A stretch of 64,000 bases of DNA, from contig CP076546.1 in the NCBI GenBank assembly GCA_018889975.1, positions 2,666,001 to 2,730,000 on the forward strand. Direction: 5' to 3'. This document shows, piece after piece, positions 26,977-36,585 of the stretch. Within the stretch, counting starts at the first letter, position 1, and each line of letters opens with the position of its first letter. A program made the position numbers and the translations under genes. Origin of the DNA: Bacillus sp. NP157 (lineage in GTDB: Bacteria; Pseudomonadota; Gammaproteobacteria; Xanthomonadales; Rhodanobacteraceae). The notes under the pieces were generated by a model. That model made no database searches. It had not been told where the DNA came from and was given only the letters and a program-made list of their open reading frames with translations.

Positions 26977-27588
26977 TCAGCGGACGAGGACCATGCTCAC
27001 GCAGGTGCGCGTGGCATCGCCTTCACGGGAACCTGCATCCACCAGCGGATACACCTCGACGTGCTGGCCAGCCCGGTCGAACGCGTCGTAGGTCCAGCGC
27101 CCGTGTTCACCATGGGTGCGCTGGCGCTTGAAGCCCATCCGCTCCAGTTCCTGGGTGAAGTGGCTGAAGTCGGGCGTGCAGATCGGCTCGGGCGACGGCG
27201 TGTCGTCCTCGGCGACGGGTTCGAAGATGAGGTCGACGCGCGGCCCCACGGAAGCCACCGCCTGGCGCTGCACGCTGAAGGCCCAGCCCCCGGCGAGCGC
27301 CTGCGCGTAACCGAAGTCGTCCGGTCCGTGGCGTTTCACCGGGAAGCCGAGCCGTTCGGCCATCGCTTCGGGCGTGAGCGCGCCCACCGCCGGCGTTTTC
27401 CGGATCAGTTCGAGCATGCCTTGCAGGGCCTGGGTCGCGGTGACATGCGCGGCGTGTTCGCTCATGCGCGGCTTCTCCTTCGCTTCGGTGGCGGAAACCA
27501 CGCCCACCGATGCGGCGAGCAACGTGGCGAGGGCCACCCGGGCGGGGTGGCGGTACAGCACGTGGTGGCGCGGGCTTGGCGCTGGCAT
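26977..27588 (-). CDS. Small exported protein, putative X-T4SS immunity protein
   Basis: A 203-residue protein with a basic N-terminus and hydrophobic core (ARVALATLLAASVGVVSATEA), a Sec-type signal with a possible AxA-like cleavage near residue 36 and no lipobox Cys. The mature part has no domain I recognise: a helical start (HVTATQALQGMLELIRKT), then GFPVKRHGPDDFGYAQALAGGWAFSV, and two cysteines (CTPDF, TCVSM) that could form a disulphide. Strong AAGGAG five bases before the ATG. It precedes the effector gene by 10 bp. In known X-T4SS pairs an exported immunity protein is encoded just upstream of its toxin, which is the basis for this call. Confidence 0.68.
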   Translation of the reverse strand: MPAPSPRHHVLYRHPARVALATLLAASVGVVSATEAKEKPRMSEHAAHVTATQALQGMLELIRKTPAVGALTPEAMAERLGFPVKRHGPDDFGYAQALAGGWAFSVQRQAVASVGPRVDLIFEPVAEDDTPSPEPICTPDFSHFTQELERMGFKRQRTHGEHGRWTYDAFDRAGQHVEVYPLVDAGSREGDATRTCVSMVLVR

Positions 27589-27635
27589 CGCGACTCCTTG
27601 CGTAGCCGCTCGAACGCGGCCGGCCTGAGATTAGC

Positions 27636-27653
27636 AAATGCCCGTCGGCATTT
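27636..27653. promoter_or_regulatory. Perfect inverted repeat upstream of the effector operon
   Basis: AAATGCC-CGTC-GGCATTT, a 7-bp perfect inverted repeat with a 4-nt spacer, 48 bp before the immunity gene start and in the intergenic space shared with the CoA-transferase gene. It could be an operator or a small hairpin; no regulator is implied by sequence. Confidence 0.4.
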
Positions 27654-27793
27654 CCGGCACGGGTTCACGCGGGCGACGGGAACGGGGACGCGGTCCGATG
27701 GTGCGGCGCGATGCCATACCACCATGGTCGCATGGGCCGCTGTTCGCAGCGGGCGGGATAATGGGCATTCCCCTCCCCTGCTTCCCCCGCCGC

Positions 27794-29308
27794 ATGTCTT
27801 CCGATCGCATCCGTTCCACCCTCCTGCGTGACCGCGTGGTCAGCGCAGAGGCCGCTGCCGCCCTGATCCAGCCGGGCGAAACCGTCGCCATGAGCGGCTT
27901 CACCGGCTCCGGCTATCCCAAGGCCGTCCCGCTCGCCCTCGCCCGGCGCATCGAAGATGCCCATGTGGCCGGCGAGGCCTTCCGCATCCGCCTGATGACC
28001 GGTGCCTCCACGGCGCCGGAACTCGATGGCGCGCTGGCCAAGGCCGACGGCATCGCGCTGCGCATGCCCTTCCAGACCGACCCCGACGCCCGCCAGCGGA
28101 TCAATGCCGGCACGCTGGATTACATCGACATCCACCTCAGCCACGTCGCCCAGCATGTGTGGTTCGGCTTCTACGGCGAGATCGACACCGCCGTGGTCGA
28201 AGTGGCCGGCATCCGCGAAGACGGTTCGCTGGTTCCGTCGACGTCGATCGGCAACAACAAGACCTGGCTCGACCTCGCGAAGAAGGTGATCATCGAGGTC
28301 AACGACTGGCAGCCGGACGGCATCGACGGCATGCACGATGTTTACTACGGCACCGCGCTGCCGCCGCAGCGCAAGCCGATCCCGCTGGTGCATGCCGACG
28401 ACCGCATCGGCGAAACGTCGCTGCGTTGCGACCCGGACAAGGTGGTGGCCGTCGTCCGCACGCACGGCCCGGATCGCAACAGCCCGTTCTCCCCCGCCGA
28501 CGACACCAGCAAGCGGATCGCCGCGCATCTCATCGAGTTCCTGCAGCACGAGGTCAGGAAGGGACGCCTGCCGGCGAACCTGCTACCGCTGCAGTCCGGC
28601 GTCGGCAACATCCCGAACGCCGTCCTCGCCGGCCTTTCCGAGAGCGGTTTCCGCGACCTTTCCGCATTCACCGAAGTGATCCAGGATGGCATGCTCGACA
28701 TGCTCCGCGATGGCGTGCTCAAGGTCGCATCGTGCACGGGGTTCGCGCTCAGCCCGGCCGCCAACGAAGAGTTCAAGCGCAACATCGCCTTCTACCGCGA
28801 ACGGATCATCATGCGCACGCAGGAGATCTCGAACCATCCCGAACTCGTGCGCCGGCTCGGCTGCATCGCGATGAACGGCATGATCGAGGCCGACCTCTAC
28901 GGCAACGTCAATTCGACCCACGTGATGGGCAGCCGGATCATGAACGGCATCGGCGGTTCGGGCGACTTCGCGCGCAACAGCTTCCTGTCGATCTTCCTGA
29001 GCCCGAGCACGGCGAAGAACGGCAGCATCTCGGCGCTGGTCCCCATGGTCAGCCACGTCGACCACACCGAACACGACGTGTCGATCATCGTGACGGAACA
29101 CGGGCTCGCCGACCTGCGCGGACTGCCGCCGCGGCATCGCGCGCGGCAGATCCTCGATCATTGCGTGGATCCGTCGTATCGCGCGCAGCTCGAGGATTAC
29201 TTCGAGCGGGCGTCGCGCGCGAGCTTCGGCAAGCACACGCCGCATCTGCTGCCGGAAGCGCTGTCCTGGCACCAGCGCTGGCTGGATACGGGGACTATGT
29301 TGGCGTAA
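27794..29308 (+). CDS. Acetyl-CoA hydrolase / succinyl-CoA:acetate CoA-transferase family protein
   Basis: A 504-residue class I CoA-transferase of the Ach1/AarC/ScpC group. The conserved GVGNIPNAVLAGL loop is followed by FTEVIQDGM, in which Glu294 corresponds in position to the catalytic Glu294 of AarC. A C-terminal GGSGDFARNS and TEHGLADLRG complete the family pattern. It interconverts acyl-CoAs and free acids (acetate, succinate or propionate). ATG 27794 is chosen because the conserved sequence starts there and a GATAAT hexamer at 27757-27762 would put the transcript start in between; no ribosome site is evident. Its link with the propionate genes 20 kb away is only thematic. Confidence 0.88.
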   Translation: MSSDRIRSTLLRDRVVSAEAAAALIQPGETVAMSGFTGSGYPKAVPLALARRIEDAHVAGEAFRIRLMTGASTAPELDGALAKADGIALRMPFQTDPDARQRINAGTLDYIDIHLSHVAQHVWFGFYGEIDTAVVEVAGIREDGSLVPSTSIGNNKTWLDLAKKVIIEVNDWQPDGIDGMHDVYYGTALPPQRKPIPLVHADDRIGETSLRCDPDKVVAVVRTHGPDRNSPFSPADDTSKRIAAHLIEFLQHEVRKGRLPANLLPLQSGVGNIPNAVLAGLSESGFRDLSAFTEVIQDGMLDMLRDGVLKVASCTGFALSPAANEEFKRNIAFYRERIIMRTQEISNHPELVRRLGCIAMNGMIEADLYGNVNSTHVMGSRIMNGIGGSGDFARNSFLSIFLSPSTAKNGSISALVPMVSHVDHTEHDVSIIVTEHGLADLRGLPPRHRARQILDHCVDPSYRAQLEDYFERASRASFGKHTPHLLPEALSWHQRWLDTGTMLA

Positions 29309-29311
29309 CCG

Positions 29312-30685
29312 TCAGGACATGCCGCCGGACTTTCGGACGATGAGCATGGCCAGCTCGAGCGACTGCTCGTAGTTGAGGCGGGGATCGACCATCGACTTGT
29401 AGGCGCGGTCGAGGTCGGTCTCGACCAGGCCACGCGCACCACCCAGGCACTCGGTGACGTTCTCGCCGGTGAGTTCCAGGTGCACGCCACCCAGGCGCGT
29501 GCCCGCGGCCGAGTGGATATCGAAGGCCTGGTCAAGCTCGCCGGCGATGTTCGAGAAGCGACGGGTCTTGTAGCCGTTGCTGGTGCTCTCCGTGTTGCCG
29601 TGCATCGGATCGGCCACCCAGAGCACGCGGCGGCCCTCGCGCTTCACGGCCTCCAGCAGCGGCTGCAGCTGGGTGCCGATCTTGTCGTTGCCCATGCGAT
29701 GGATCAGGGTCAGGCGACCCGGCTCCTCGTTCGGGTTGAGCACATCGATGAGGCGCAGCAGGTCGTCCGGCTGCACGGTCGGGCCGACCTTCACGGCGAT
29801 CGGGTTACGGATGCCGCGGAAGTATTCGGTGTGCGCGCCATCCAGCGCCGCCGTGCGCATGCCGATCCACGGGAAATGCGTGGACAGGTTGAACCAGCCG
29901 TCCTGACGGGGCACCTGGCGGGTTAGCGCCTCCTCGTAGTGGAGCAGGAGCGCCTCGTGCGAGGTGTAGAAATCCACGCGCGAGTAGCTGGAGATCGACT
30001 GGCCCGCGAGCGTCTCCATGAAGCGCAGCGAGTCACCGATGCTGGCGACCATGCGCTTGTATTCCGCCGCGAGCGGCGAATGCTCGACCCACGCGAGGTC
30101 CCAGTATTCGGGGTGATGCAGGTCGGCGAAACCGCCGTCGATCAGGGCGCGGACGAAGTTCATCGTCATCGCGGAGCGGGCATGCGCCTTGATCAGTCGC
30201 TGCGGATCCGCACGACGCGCAGCCGGGGTGAAGTCCGGGCTGTTGACCAGGTCGCCGCGGAACGCGGGCAGCGTGACGCCGTCGCGCGTTTCGGTGTCGG
30301 CCGAGCGCGGCTTCGCGTACTGGCCGGCGAACCGACCCACGCGCAGTACCGGCTTCTTCAGGCCGTGGACGAGCACGAGGCTCATCTGCAGCAGGACCTT
30401 CAGGCGGTTGGAGATGATCGGGCTATTGCAGTCGGCGAAGCTCTCGGCGCAGTCGCCGCCCTGCAGGAGGAAACGCTCGCCTTCCTGGGCTTCGGCAATG
30501 CGCTGCTTGAGCGTGAGGATCTCCCACGACGTCACCAGCGGCGGCAAGGCGCCGAGCTGGGCGAGCGCGTGCTCGAGCTCTTCGAGGTTCTCGTAGGTCG
30601 GCTGTTGCAGCGCGGTCCGCGAGCGCCATGCGCCCGGGGTCCAGTCGAGGGACGCGGGAGGGACGGCTTTGAGGGAATGCGGCAT
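29312..30685 (-). CDS. Class II 3-deoxy-7-phosphoheptulonate (DAHP) synthase
   Basis: A 457-residue plant/Mycobacterium-type DAHP synthase, unrelated in sequence to E. coli AroFGH. It joins phosphoenolpyruvate and erythrose 4-phosphate, the first step of the shikimate pathway. Motifs: LLQGGDCAESFAD (metal-binding Cys), RVGRFAGQYAKPRS, SHEALLLHYE, GIRNPIAVKVGP, WVADPMHGNT (metal His) and GGVHLELTGENVTECLGG. The start at 30685 matches the family N-terminus (W.P.AWRS), but no clear ribosome site is seen. It begins 11 bp after dsbB and converges on the CoA-transferase gene with a 3-bp gap. Confidence 0.93.
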   Translation of the reverse strand: MPHSLKAVPPASLDWTPGAWRSRTALQQPTYENLEELEHALAQLGALPPLVTSWEILTLKQRIAEAQEGERFLLQGGDCAESFADCNSPIISNRLKVLLQMSLVLVHGLKKPVLRVGRFAGQYAKPRSADTETRDGVTLPAFRGDLVNSPDFTPAARRADPQRLIKAHARSAMTMNFVRALIDGGFADLHHPEYWDLAWVEHSPLAAEYKRMVASIGDSLRFMETLAGQSISSYSRVDFYTSHEALLLHYEEALTRQVPRQDGWFNLSTHFPWIGMRTAALDGAHTEYFRGIRNPIAVKVGPTVQPDDLLRLIDVLNPNEEPGRLTLIHRMGNDKIGTQLQPLLEAVKREGRRVLWVADPMHGNTESTSNGYKTRRFSNIAGELDQAFDIHSAAGTRLGGVHLELTGENVTECLGGARGLVETDLDRAYKSMVDPRLNYEQSLELAMLIVRKSGGMS

Positions 30686-30696
30686 GACAGCGTGGC

Positions 30697-31233
30697 CTAC
30701 GTGGTGGCGCCCTGGACGGCGCGGGAAGTCGGGGAACGGGTGGTGCTGCGCAGGGCCAGCCAGGCCCAGGCAATGAGGACGACGAACCAGAAGAGGGTCC
30801 ATGCCGGCATGGGCAGGCCGAGGATCGGGTCCAGCTTGGCGCACTCACCGGAGCCGGTGAAGGCAAGCTTGAGCATCTTCATAAACGGGAACGCATCGAA
30901 CAGGTAACCGAGGCCAGGCCCGCACGCCGGCACCTGGTCGGGCGGCAGCGTCTGCAACCAGAGATGGCGGCCCGCCGTGGCGATGCCCCAGGCGCCGCCC
31001 AGGGTGATCAGGAAGGCGTAGACCGTGCGCGCCGCGCCCTTCAGCGGGCTGTGCAGCGCGCCGACGACGAAGAACAGGCCCATGACGCAGACCGCGATGC
31101 GCTGGAAGATGCACAGCGGGCACGGGTCGAGATGCATCTGGTATTGCGCGTAGAGCGCGAAGCCCATGAGGCCGACGCAGACGAGGAAACCAGCGAGATA
31201 GCGCGAACGGTACGACCAGCGAAAAGGGTTCAT
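30697..31233 (-). CDS. dsbB: Disulfide bond formation protein B
   Basis: A 178-residue inner-membrane quinone oxidoreductase that reoxidises DsbA. Four hydrophobic segments are visible. The two catalytic cysteine pairs are present: Cys38/Cys41 (CPLC) and Cys104/Cys131 (PACGPG...GECAKLD). The ATG at 31233 is preferred over 31263 because it matches the typical DsbB N-terminus (FRWSYRSRYLAGF). A TTGACA hexamer lies about 90 bp upstream (31320-31325, minus strand) but no good -10 follows it. It is probably cotranscribed with the DAHP synthase gene. Confidence 0.93.
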   Translation of the reverse strand: MNPFRWSYRSRYLAGFLVCVGLMGFALYAQYQMHLDPCPLCIFQRIAVCVMGLFFVVGALHSPLKGAARTVYAFLITLGGAWGIATAGRHLWLQTLPPDQVPACGPGLGYLFDAFPFMKMLKLAFTGSGECAKLDPILGLPMPAWTLFWFVVLIAWAWLALRSTTRSPTSRAVQGATT

Positions 31234-31372
31234 GCGGGGATGGTGCGATGCGGGGACACCCACGTTAACCCGATGTGCATGCCTTTGTCAGTAGGCGCGT
31301 GAAGTTTCGTTTGTAACTGTGTCAAGGACTTAGCGGGGGGCGGGAAAGACGTGGGGGCTGGCGCTGAGAGCG

Positions 31373-31395
31373 TCGCGCGCGGGCGCGCTCCTACA
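31373..31395 (-). repeat. REP palindrome copy F
   Basis: Inverted orientation; the reverse complement starts TGTAGGAGCGCGCC and ends CGCGCGCGA. It lies between dsbB and the rplQ terminator, at the boundary of the translation super-cluster. Confidence 0.8.
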
Positions 31396-31432
31396 GGGGA
31401 GTAGCGCAGGCTGGGTGGCTGGGGTGGGGCAT

Positions 31433-31465
31433 AAAAAAAGCCCCGGCAGGTTTCCCTGGCGGGGC
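31433..31465 (-). terminator. Rho-independent terminator after rplQ
   Basis: On the minus strand: an 11-bp stem (31455-31465 with 31440-31450, one mismatch), loop GAAA, then seven T (31433-31439). It ends the whole S10-spc-alpha transcription unit, 26 bp after the rplQ stop. Confidence 0.92.
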
Positions 31466-31490
31466 TTCGGGTGTTGCCTGGCGAGGACGC

Positions 31491-31877
31491 TTACTCGGCG
31501 TCGGCCGCTTCGGTCGCTGCCGGACGATCGACCAGCTCGACGTACGCCATCGGGGCGCTATCGCCCGGGCGGAAGCCGCACTTGAGGATACGCAGGTAGC
31601 CGCCCGGGCGCTGCAGGTAGCGCGGGCCGAGCTCGATGAACAGCTTGCCGACGGCCTGCTTGTCGCGCAGGCGCGCGAAAGCGAGACGACGGTTGGCGAC
31701 GCCATCGGTCTTGGCGAGCGTGATGAGCGGCTCGGCAATGCGACGGAGTTCCTTCGCCTTCGGAAGGGTGGTGCGGATAAGCTCGTGCTTGATCAGCGAC
31801 GCGGCCATGTTCTTGAACATGGCTTCGCGGTGGCTGCTCGTGCGGTTGAGCTTGCGACCGGATTTCTGGTGGCGCAT
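31491..31877 (-). CDS. rplQ: 50S ribosomal protein L17
   Basis: 128 residues with the conserved start [24 protein letters not shown] and the [19 protein letters not shown] segment. It is a 50S protein near the exit tunnel. It is the last gene of the alpha operon, after rpoA, and is followed by a strong terminator. The C-terminal ATEAADAE tail is a short acidic extension. Confidence 0.97.
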   Translation of the reverse strand: MRHQKSGRKLNRTSSHREAMFKNMAASLIKHELIRTTLPKAKELRRIAEPLITLAKTDGVANRRLAFARLRDKQAVGKLFIELGPRYLQRPGGYLRILKCGFRPGDSAPMAYVELVDRPAATEAADAE

Positions 31878-32046
31878 GGCGTTTACTCTCTAAGGTCTGT
31901 TGTTATGAAAGGCCGGTCAGGATGAGCCGACTTTCCGCGGTTGCCCGCTATTCGAGGCTGTCAGAACGCCCCGTTATAAGAGCACGGCCTCTGTGGACCG
32001 CTTTGGTGGGCCGGGGGAAGTGCACGAGGCATCCGCCGGTTGGTGC

Positions 32047-32080
32047 AAAAGGAACCGGGGCGATCGAATCCGATCGCCCC
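32047..32080 (-). terminator. Terminator-like hairpin after rpoA
   Basis: A perfect 10-bp stem GGGGCGATCG/CGATCGCCCC (32057-32066 and 32071-32080) with a 4-nt loop, followed on the minus strand by GGTTCCTTTTGC. It sits 8 bp after the rpoA stop, so it probably reduces readthrough into rplQ. The remaining ~170 bp to rplQ hold no gene. Confidence 0.6.
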
Positions 32081-32088
32081 GTGGAACA

Positions 32089-33087
32089 TCAGCCGAGCTG
32101 CATGCCGTGGGACAAACCCGGCGGCGGCCAGTTCTCGAGCTTCATGCCGAGTGCGAGACCACGCCCGCCCAGGACATCCTTGATTTCCGTCAGCGACTTC
32201 TTGCCGAGGTTCGGGGTCTTGAGCAGTTCGACTTCGGTCTTCTGGACCAGATCGCCGATGTAGTAAATGCTCTCGGCCTTGAGGCAGTTCGCCGAACGAA
32301 CCGTCAGTTCGAGATCGTCGATCGGGCGGAGCAGCAGCGGATCGAAACCGCCCTTCTCTGCCTTGGTCGAATCGCTCTCGCGGCGCGAGAAATCGCCGAA
32401 AACCGACAGCTGGTCGTTGATGATTTCAGCCGCCTTGCGGACAGCGTCTTCAGCGCCGATCGTGCCGTTCGTCTCGATGTCGAGCACGAGCTTGTCGAGG
32501 TTGGTGCGCTGCTCGACACGAGCTGCGTCCACTTCGTAAGCCACGCGCAACACCGGCGCGAACGACGCGTCGAGCTGCAGACGGCCGATCGGCCGCGTTT
32601 CGTCATCCGGATGCTGGCGCGCGCTGGCGGGCTGGTAGCCGACGCCCTTGCGAACCTTCAAACGCATGTTCAGGGCCACATCCTTGGTGAGGTGGCAGAT
32701 CACATGGTCCGGGTTGACGATCTCAACGGTATGGTCAACGGCAATGTCGCCCGCCGTGACCACGCCCTTACCCTTTTTCGACAGCGTCAGGGTGACTTCG
32801 TCACCACTGTGCTGGCGGATCGCAACGTCCTTGAGGTTCAGGAGAACTTCAATGACGTCTTCCTGGAGGCCTTCCAGGGTCGTGTACTCGTGCAGCACGC
32901 CGTCGATTTCGACTTCGACGATGGCGCTGCCCGGAATCGAAGAGAGCAGCACGCGGCGCAGCGCGTTGCCCAGGGTGTGGCCAAAGCCACGCTCGAGCGG
33001 CTCGACCACCACCTTGGCGCGATTCGCACCAAGCTGCTCGACGCTGAGGCCGCGGGGCCGCAGCACACTAGTTGACGATACTGCCAT
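32089..33087 (-). CDS. rpoA: DNA-directed RNA polymerase subunit alpha
   Basis: 332 residues. The N-terminal domain (1-~235) assembles the enzyme ([17 protein letters not shown]). After a flexible linker, the C-terminal domain ([20 protein letters not shown].., [14 protein letters not shown]) binds UP elements and activators. It is 16 bp downstream of rpsD within the alpha operon. Confidence 0.98.
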   Translation of the reverse strand: MAVSSTSVLRPRGLSVEQLGANRAKVVVEPLERGFGHTLGNALRRVLLSSIPGSAIVEVEIDGVLHEYTTLEGLQEDVIEVLLNLKDVAIRQHSGDEVTLTLSKKGKGVVTAGDIAVDHTVEIVNPDHVICHLTKDVALNMRLKVRKGVGYQPASARQHPDDETRPIGRLQLDASFAPVLRVAYEVDAARVEQRTNLDKLVLDIETNGTIGAEDAVRKAAEIINDQLSVFGDFSRRESDSTKAEKGGFDPLLLRPIDDLELTVRSANCLKAESIYYIGDLVQKTEVELLKTPNLGKKSLTEIKDVLGGRGLALGMKLENWPPPGLSHGMQLG

Positions 33088-33103
33088 GCAAGGCTCCGGT
33101 GGA

Positions 33104-33730
<627 letters not shown>

Positions 33731-33741
33731 GGGTATGCTCC

Positions 33742-34127
33742 TTAGACGCGACGCTTCTTGGGGGACGGCAGCCGTTATGCGGAATCGGCGTGACGTCAAT
33801 AATGTTGAGCACCTTGTAGCCCAACGCGTTGAGAGAACGCACGGCCGACTCACGGCCCGGGCCAGGGCCCTTGATGCGAACTTCCACGGTCTTCACACCG
33901 TAGTCGCCTGCGGCGCGGCCAGCCTTTTCGGCGGCAACCTGCGCAGCAAACGGGGTCGACTTACGCGAGCCGCGGAAACCCGCGCCGCCCGCCGTCGCCC
34001 ACGACAGGGCGTTGCCCTGGCGATCGGTGATCGTGACGATGGTGTTGTTGAACGAAGCCTGCACGTGGGCGACGGCATCCGTCACAACACGCTTGATCTT
34101 CTTCTTGGTCTTAACCGGCTTAGCCAT
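33742..34127 (-). CDS. rpsK: 30S ribosomal protein S11, apparent 1-base frameshift near the 3' end
   Basis: S11 shapes the 30S platform. Residues up to NGCRPP (starting [21 protein letters not shown]) are normal. After that the given frame reads [11 protein letters not shown].. and runs to a stop at 33687, overlapping rpsD by 44 bp. One extra C in the C-run (G-run at 33760-33764 on the plus strand) would restore PPKKRRV and a TAA at 33742-33744, the universal S11 ending, exactly in front of the rpsD ribosome site. The coordinates given are those of the restored gene (128 residues plus stop). A sequence error is the most likely cause. Confidence 0.9.
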
Positions 34128-34139
34128 AATCGGTATCCG

Positions 34140-34496
34140 TTACTTCTTGATCGGACGACGCGGACCCTTACGGGTACGGGCGTTGGTACGCGTGCGCTGG
34201 CCGCGCACCGGCAGGCCGCGACGGTGGCGGAGGCCACGATAGCAACCAAGGTCCATGAGACGCTTGACCGCCATGCCGATCTCGCGGCGGAGATCGCCCT
34301 CGACGGTGTACTTGGCGATTTCAGCGCGGATCTTCTCGACCTCGCCTTCGCTCAACGACTTGATCTGGGTGGTCGGGACCACGCCAGAATCAGCACAGAC
34401 CTTCTTCGCCCGCGAACGGCCGATTCCGTAAATGCTCTGCAGGCCAACCCAGACATGCTTCTGGACCGGCAAATTGACACCCGCGATGCGCGCCAT
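34140..34496 (-). CDS. rpsM: 30S ribosomal protein S13
   Basis: 118 residues, [20 protein letters not shown] to a basic tail ending [10 protein letters not shown]. It contacts P-site tRNA and L5 across the subunit interface. It is the first gene of the alpha operon. The 126 bp to secY carry an inverted repeat but no rpmJ. Confidence 0.97.
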   Translation of the reverse strand: MARIAGVNLPVQKHVWVGLQSIYGIGRSRAKKVCADSGVVPTTQIKSLSEGEVEKIRAEIAKYTVEGDLRREIGMAVKRLMDLGCYRGLRHRRGLPVRGQRTRTNARTRKGPRRPIKK

Positions 34497-34563
34497 GATG
34501 TACTGTCTCCAATGTGCTTCGAGCGCGGTAAACGCGCAATTCTAACCTTAATTAACCTAAACG

Positions 34564-34614
34564 GGAAGTCCTGCGGCACCTGGGCGCCACGGCCTCCCCT
34601 ACTCGGGGACTTCC
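34564..34614. repeat. Inverted repeat between secY and rpsM
   Basis: GGAAGTCC (34564-34571) and GGACTTCC (34607-34614) form a perfect 8-bp inverted repeat around a 35-nt loop that contains a smaller CCCC..GGGG pairing. It lies where rpmJ often sits. It may fold in the alpha-operon leader region bound by S4; this is positional inference. Confidence 0.5.
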
Positions 34615-34622
34615 ATCCAATC

Positions 34623-35945
34623 TCAGCCGCGGCGGAGATTGGACTTCTTAAGCAGACTCTCGTACTGGTGGCTGACAAGATGGGCCTGGACCTGGGCCGT
34701 AAAGTCCATCACCACCACCACCACGATCAGCAGCGAAGTGCCGCCGAAGTAAAACGGGACTTGCCAGGCGTTCTGGAGGAACGTGGGCACCAGGCAGACC
34801 AGGACGATGTAGAGCGCGCCGACACCGGTAAGACGGGTCATGACGCCATCGATATAGTCCGCCGTGGCCCGGCCCGGACGAATGCCCGGAATCAGGGCGC
34901 CCGAACGCTTGAGGTTATCGGCCGTTTCCTGCGAGTTGAACACGATCGCCGTATAGAAGAAGGCGAAACCAATCACCAGCACCGCAAACACGATGTCGTG
35001 GATCGGCTCACCCGGGCTCAGCGCCGTGGTCACCGCCTGCAGCCAACGCGACTGGTGGGCAGAGCCGAACCAGGTTGCCGCGGTAGCCGGGAACAGCAGC
35101 AGGCTGGTCGCGAAGATCGGCGGAATGACGCCCGCCATGTTGATCTTCAGCGGCAGGTGCGAGGTCTGGCGCTGGAACTGGCGCTGGTTGCCCTGCTTCG
35201 CGTAGTTCACGGTAATGCGCCGCTGGGCGCGCTCCATGAACACGACGAACGCCGTGACACCCAGGACCACCGCCGTCACCATCAACAGCTTCAGGACCGA
35301 CAGCTCGCCGTTGTTCGCCATGGACAGCGTGTGCGCGATGGCACCCGGCAAGCCCGCGACGATACCGGCGAAGATCAGCATCGAAATACCGTTGCCGATG
35401 CCGCGCTCCGTGATCTGCTCGCCCAGCCACATCAGGAACATCGTGCCGGCGGTGAGGCCGACGACCGACGCCATGACGAAACCCGCGCCCGGCATGTACA
35501 CCACCGGGGCGCCGCCTGCCGCGACCTGCTTCTGCAGGGCGACCGCGATGCCGAAGGCCTGGAAGGCCGCGAGGCCGACCGTGCCGAAGCGCGTGTACAT
35601 GGTCATCTTGCGACGACCCGACTCGCCTTCCTTGCGCAGTGCCATCAGCGACGGAATGACCGAGCCCATCATCTGGACCACGATCGACGCCGAAATGTAA
35701 GGCACCACGCCAAGCGCGAACACCGAGAAGCGGGAGAGCGAACCACCCGAGAACATGTTGACCATGTTCAACAGGCCGCCGCCACCTTCGACCAGGCTCG
35801 TCATCGCCTCGGGATTCACGCCCGGAACGGGGATGAACGAACCGAGGCGGAAGACGATCAGCGCACCAATCAGGAAAAAGATGCGCTGACGCAGTTCCGT
35901 CAGTTTGCCCAGCGAGCCGAGCGAATTGCCCTGCGCTCCAGCCAC
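34623..35945 (-). CDS. secY: Protein translocase subunit SecY
   Basis: 440 residues with about ten membrane segments. It forms the protein-conducting channel with SecE and SecG. Recognisable stretches are [31 protein letters not shown], the [11 protein letters not shown] region and the cytoplasmic loop [14 protein letters not shown]. The GTG at 35945 is the likely start: it has GGAG seven bases upstream and gives the usual length. An ATG at 35993 would overlap rplO and add 16 unsupported residues. Confidence 0.95.
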   Translation of the reverse strand: MAGAQGNSLGSLGKLTELRQRIFFLIGALIVFRLGSFIPVPGVNPEAMTSLVEGGGGLLNMVNMFSGGSLSRFSVFALGVVPYISASIVVQMMGSVIPSLMALRKEGESGRRKMTMYTRFGTVGLAAFQAFGIAVALQKQVAAGGAPVVYMPGAGFVMASVVGLTAGTMFLMWLGEQITERGIGNGISMLIFAGIVAGLPGAIAHTLSMANNGELSVLKLLMVTAVVLGVTAFVVFMERAQRRITVNYAKQGNQRQFQRQTSHLPLKINMAGVIPPIFATSLLLFPATAATWFGSAHQSRWLQAVTTALSPGEPIHDIVFAVLVIGFAFFYTAIVFNSQETADNLKRSGALIPGIRPGRATADYIDGVMTRLTGVGALYIVLVCLVPTFLQNAWQVPFYFGGTSLLIVVVVVMDFTAQVQAHLVSHQYESLLKKSNLRRG

Positions 35946-35949
35946 TGGA

Positions 35950-36381
35950 TTACTCCACGCTGCCGCCGGCGGCTTCGATGGCAGCCTTGGCACCGGCCGT
36001 CACGAGCACACCCTGCAGCTTGACGGCGCGGTTGATTTCGCCCTTCAGCACGATCTTGATCTTCTTGGCGCGGCTGGTCACGAGGCCAGCGGCGTGCAGT
36101 GCGATCGGATCGATGGTGTCGGCCTCGAGGGCCGCGATCTGGTAAAGCATGACCTGCTCGGTGTCGGCCTTCTTCAGCGAGCGGAAGCCCACCTTCGGGA
36201 GACGACGCTGCAGCGGCATCTGGCCGCCTTCGAAGCCGACGCGGTGCGTGTTACCTGCACGGGCGTGCTGACCCTTATGGCCACGGCCGGCGGTCTTGCC
36301 GAGGCCGGAGCCGATACCGCGGGCAACGCGGGTGCGGGTCTTGCGAGCGCCCTTGCCGGGCTTGATGTCGTTAAGACGCAT
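35950..36381 (-). CDS. rplO: 50S ribosomal protein L15
   Basis: 143 residues: [20 protein letters not shown], then the Gly-rich [18 protein letters not shown] stretch and [14 protein letters not shown]. It is a late-assembly 50S protein. Its TAA stop lies within the spacing before the GTG start of secY. Confidence 0.97.
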   Translation of the reverse strand: MRLNDIKPGKGARKTRTRVARGIGSGLGKTAGRGHKGQHARAGNTHRVGFEGGQMPLQRRLPKVGFRSLKKADTEQVMLYQIAALEADTIDPIALHAAGLVTSRAKKIKIVLKGEINRAVKLQGVLVTAGAKAAIEAAGGSVE

Positions 36382-36387
36382 GATTGC

Positions 36388-36585
36388 TTACTCCTCGACC
36401 CGAACCAGGTAGTAAACCGTGTTGATAAGACCACGGACCTGCGGGGAATCCTTCAGTTCACGCACATCGTTGATGCGGCTCAGGCCCAGGGCCTTGACGC
36501 TCAGACGGTGGCGACCCTGCACGCCGCGCAGGCCCTTGACCAGGCGCACGCGTACCGTGCCGGCGGTTTCGTTGTTCTTAGCCAT
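36388..36585 (-). CDS. rpmD: 50S ribosomal protein L30
   Basis: 65 residues ([20 protein letters not shown]..., [19 protein letters not shown]), slightly longer than E. coli L30. The start overlaps the 3' end of rpsE by 8 bp, indicating coupled translation. The frame remains open upstream only within rpsE. Confidence 0.96.
   Translation of the reverse strand: MAKNNETAGTVRVRLVKGLRGVQGRHRLSVKALGLSRINDVRELKDSPQVRGLINTVYYLVRVEE

Noticed and set aside
31320-31325. TTGACA as the dsbB promoter
   Set aside because: No acceptable -10 hexamer at 16-18 bp; noted only as a possible remnant.
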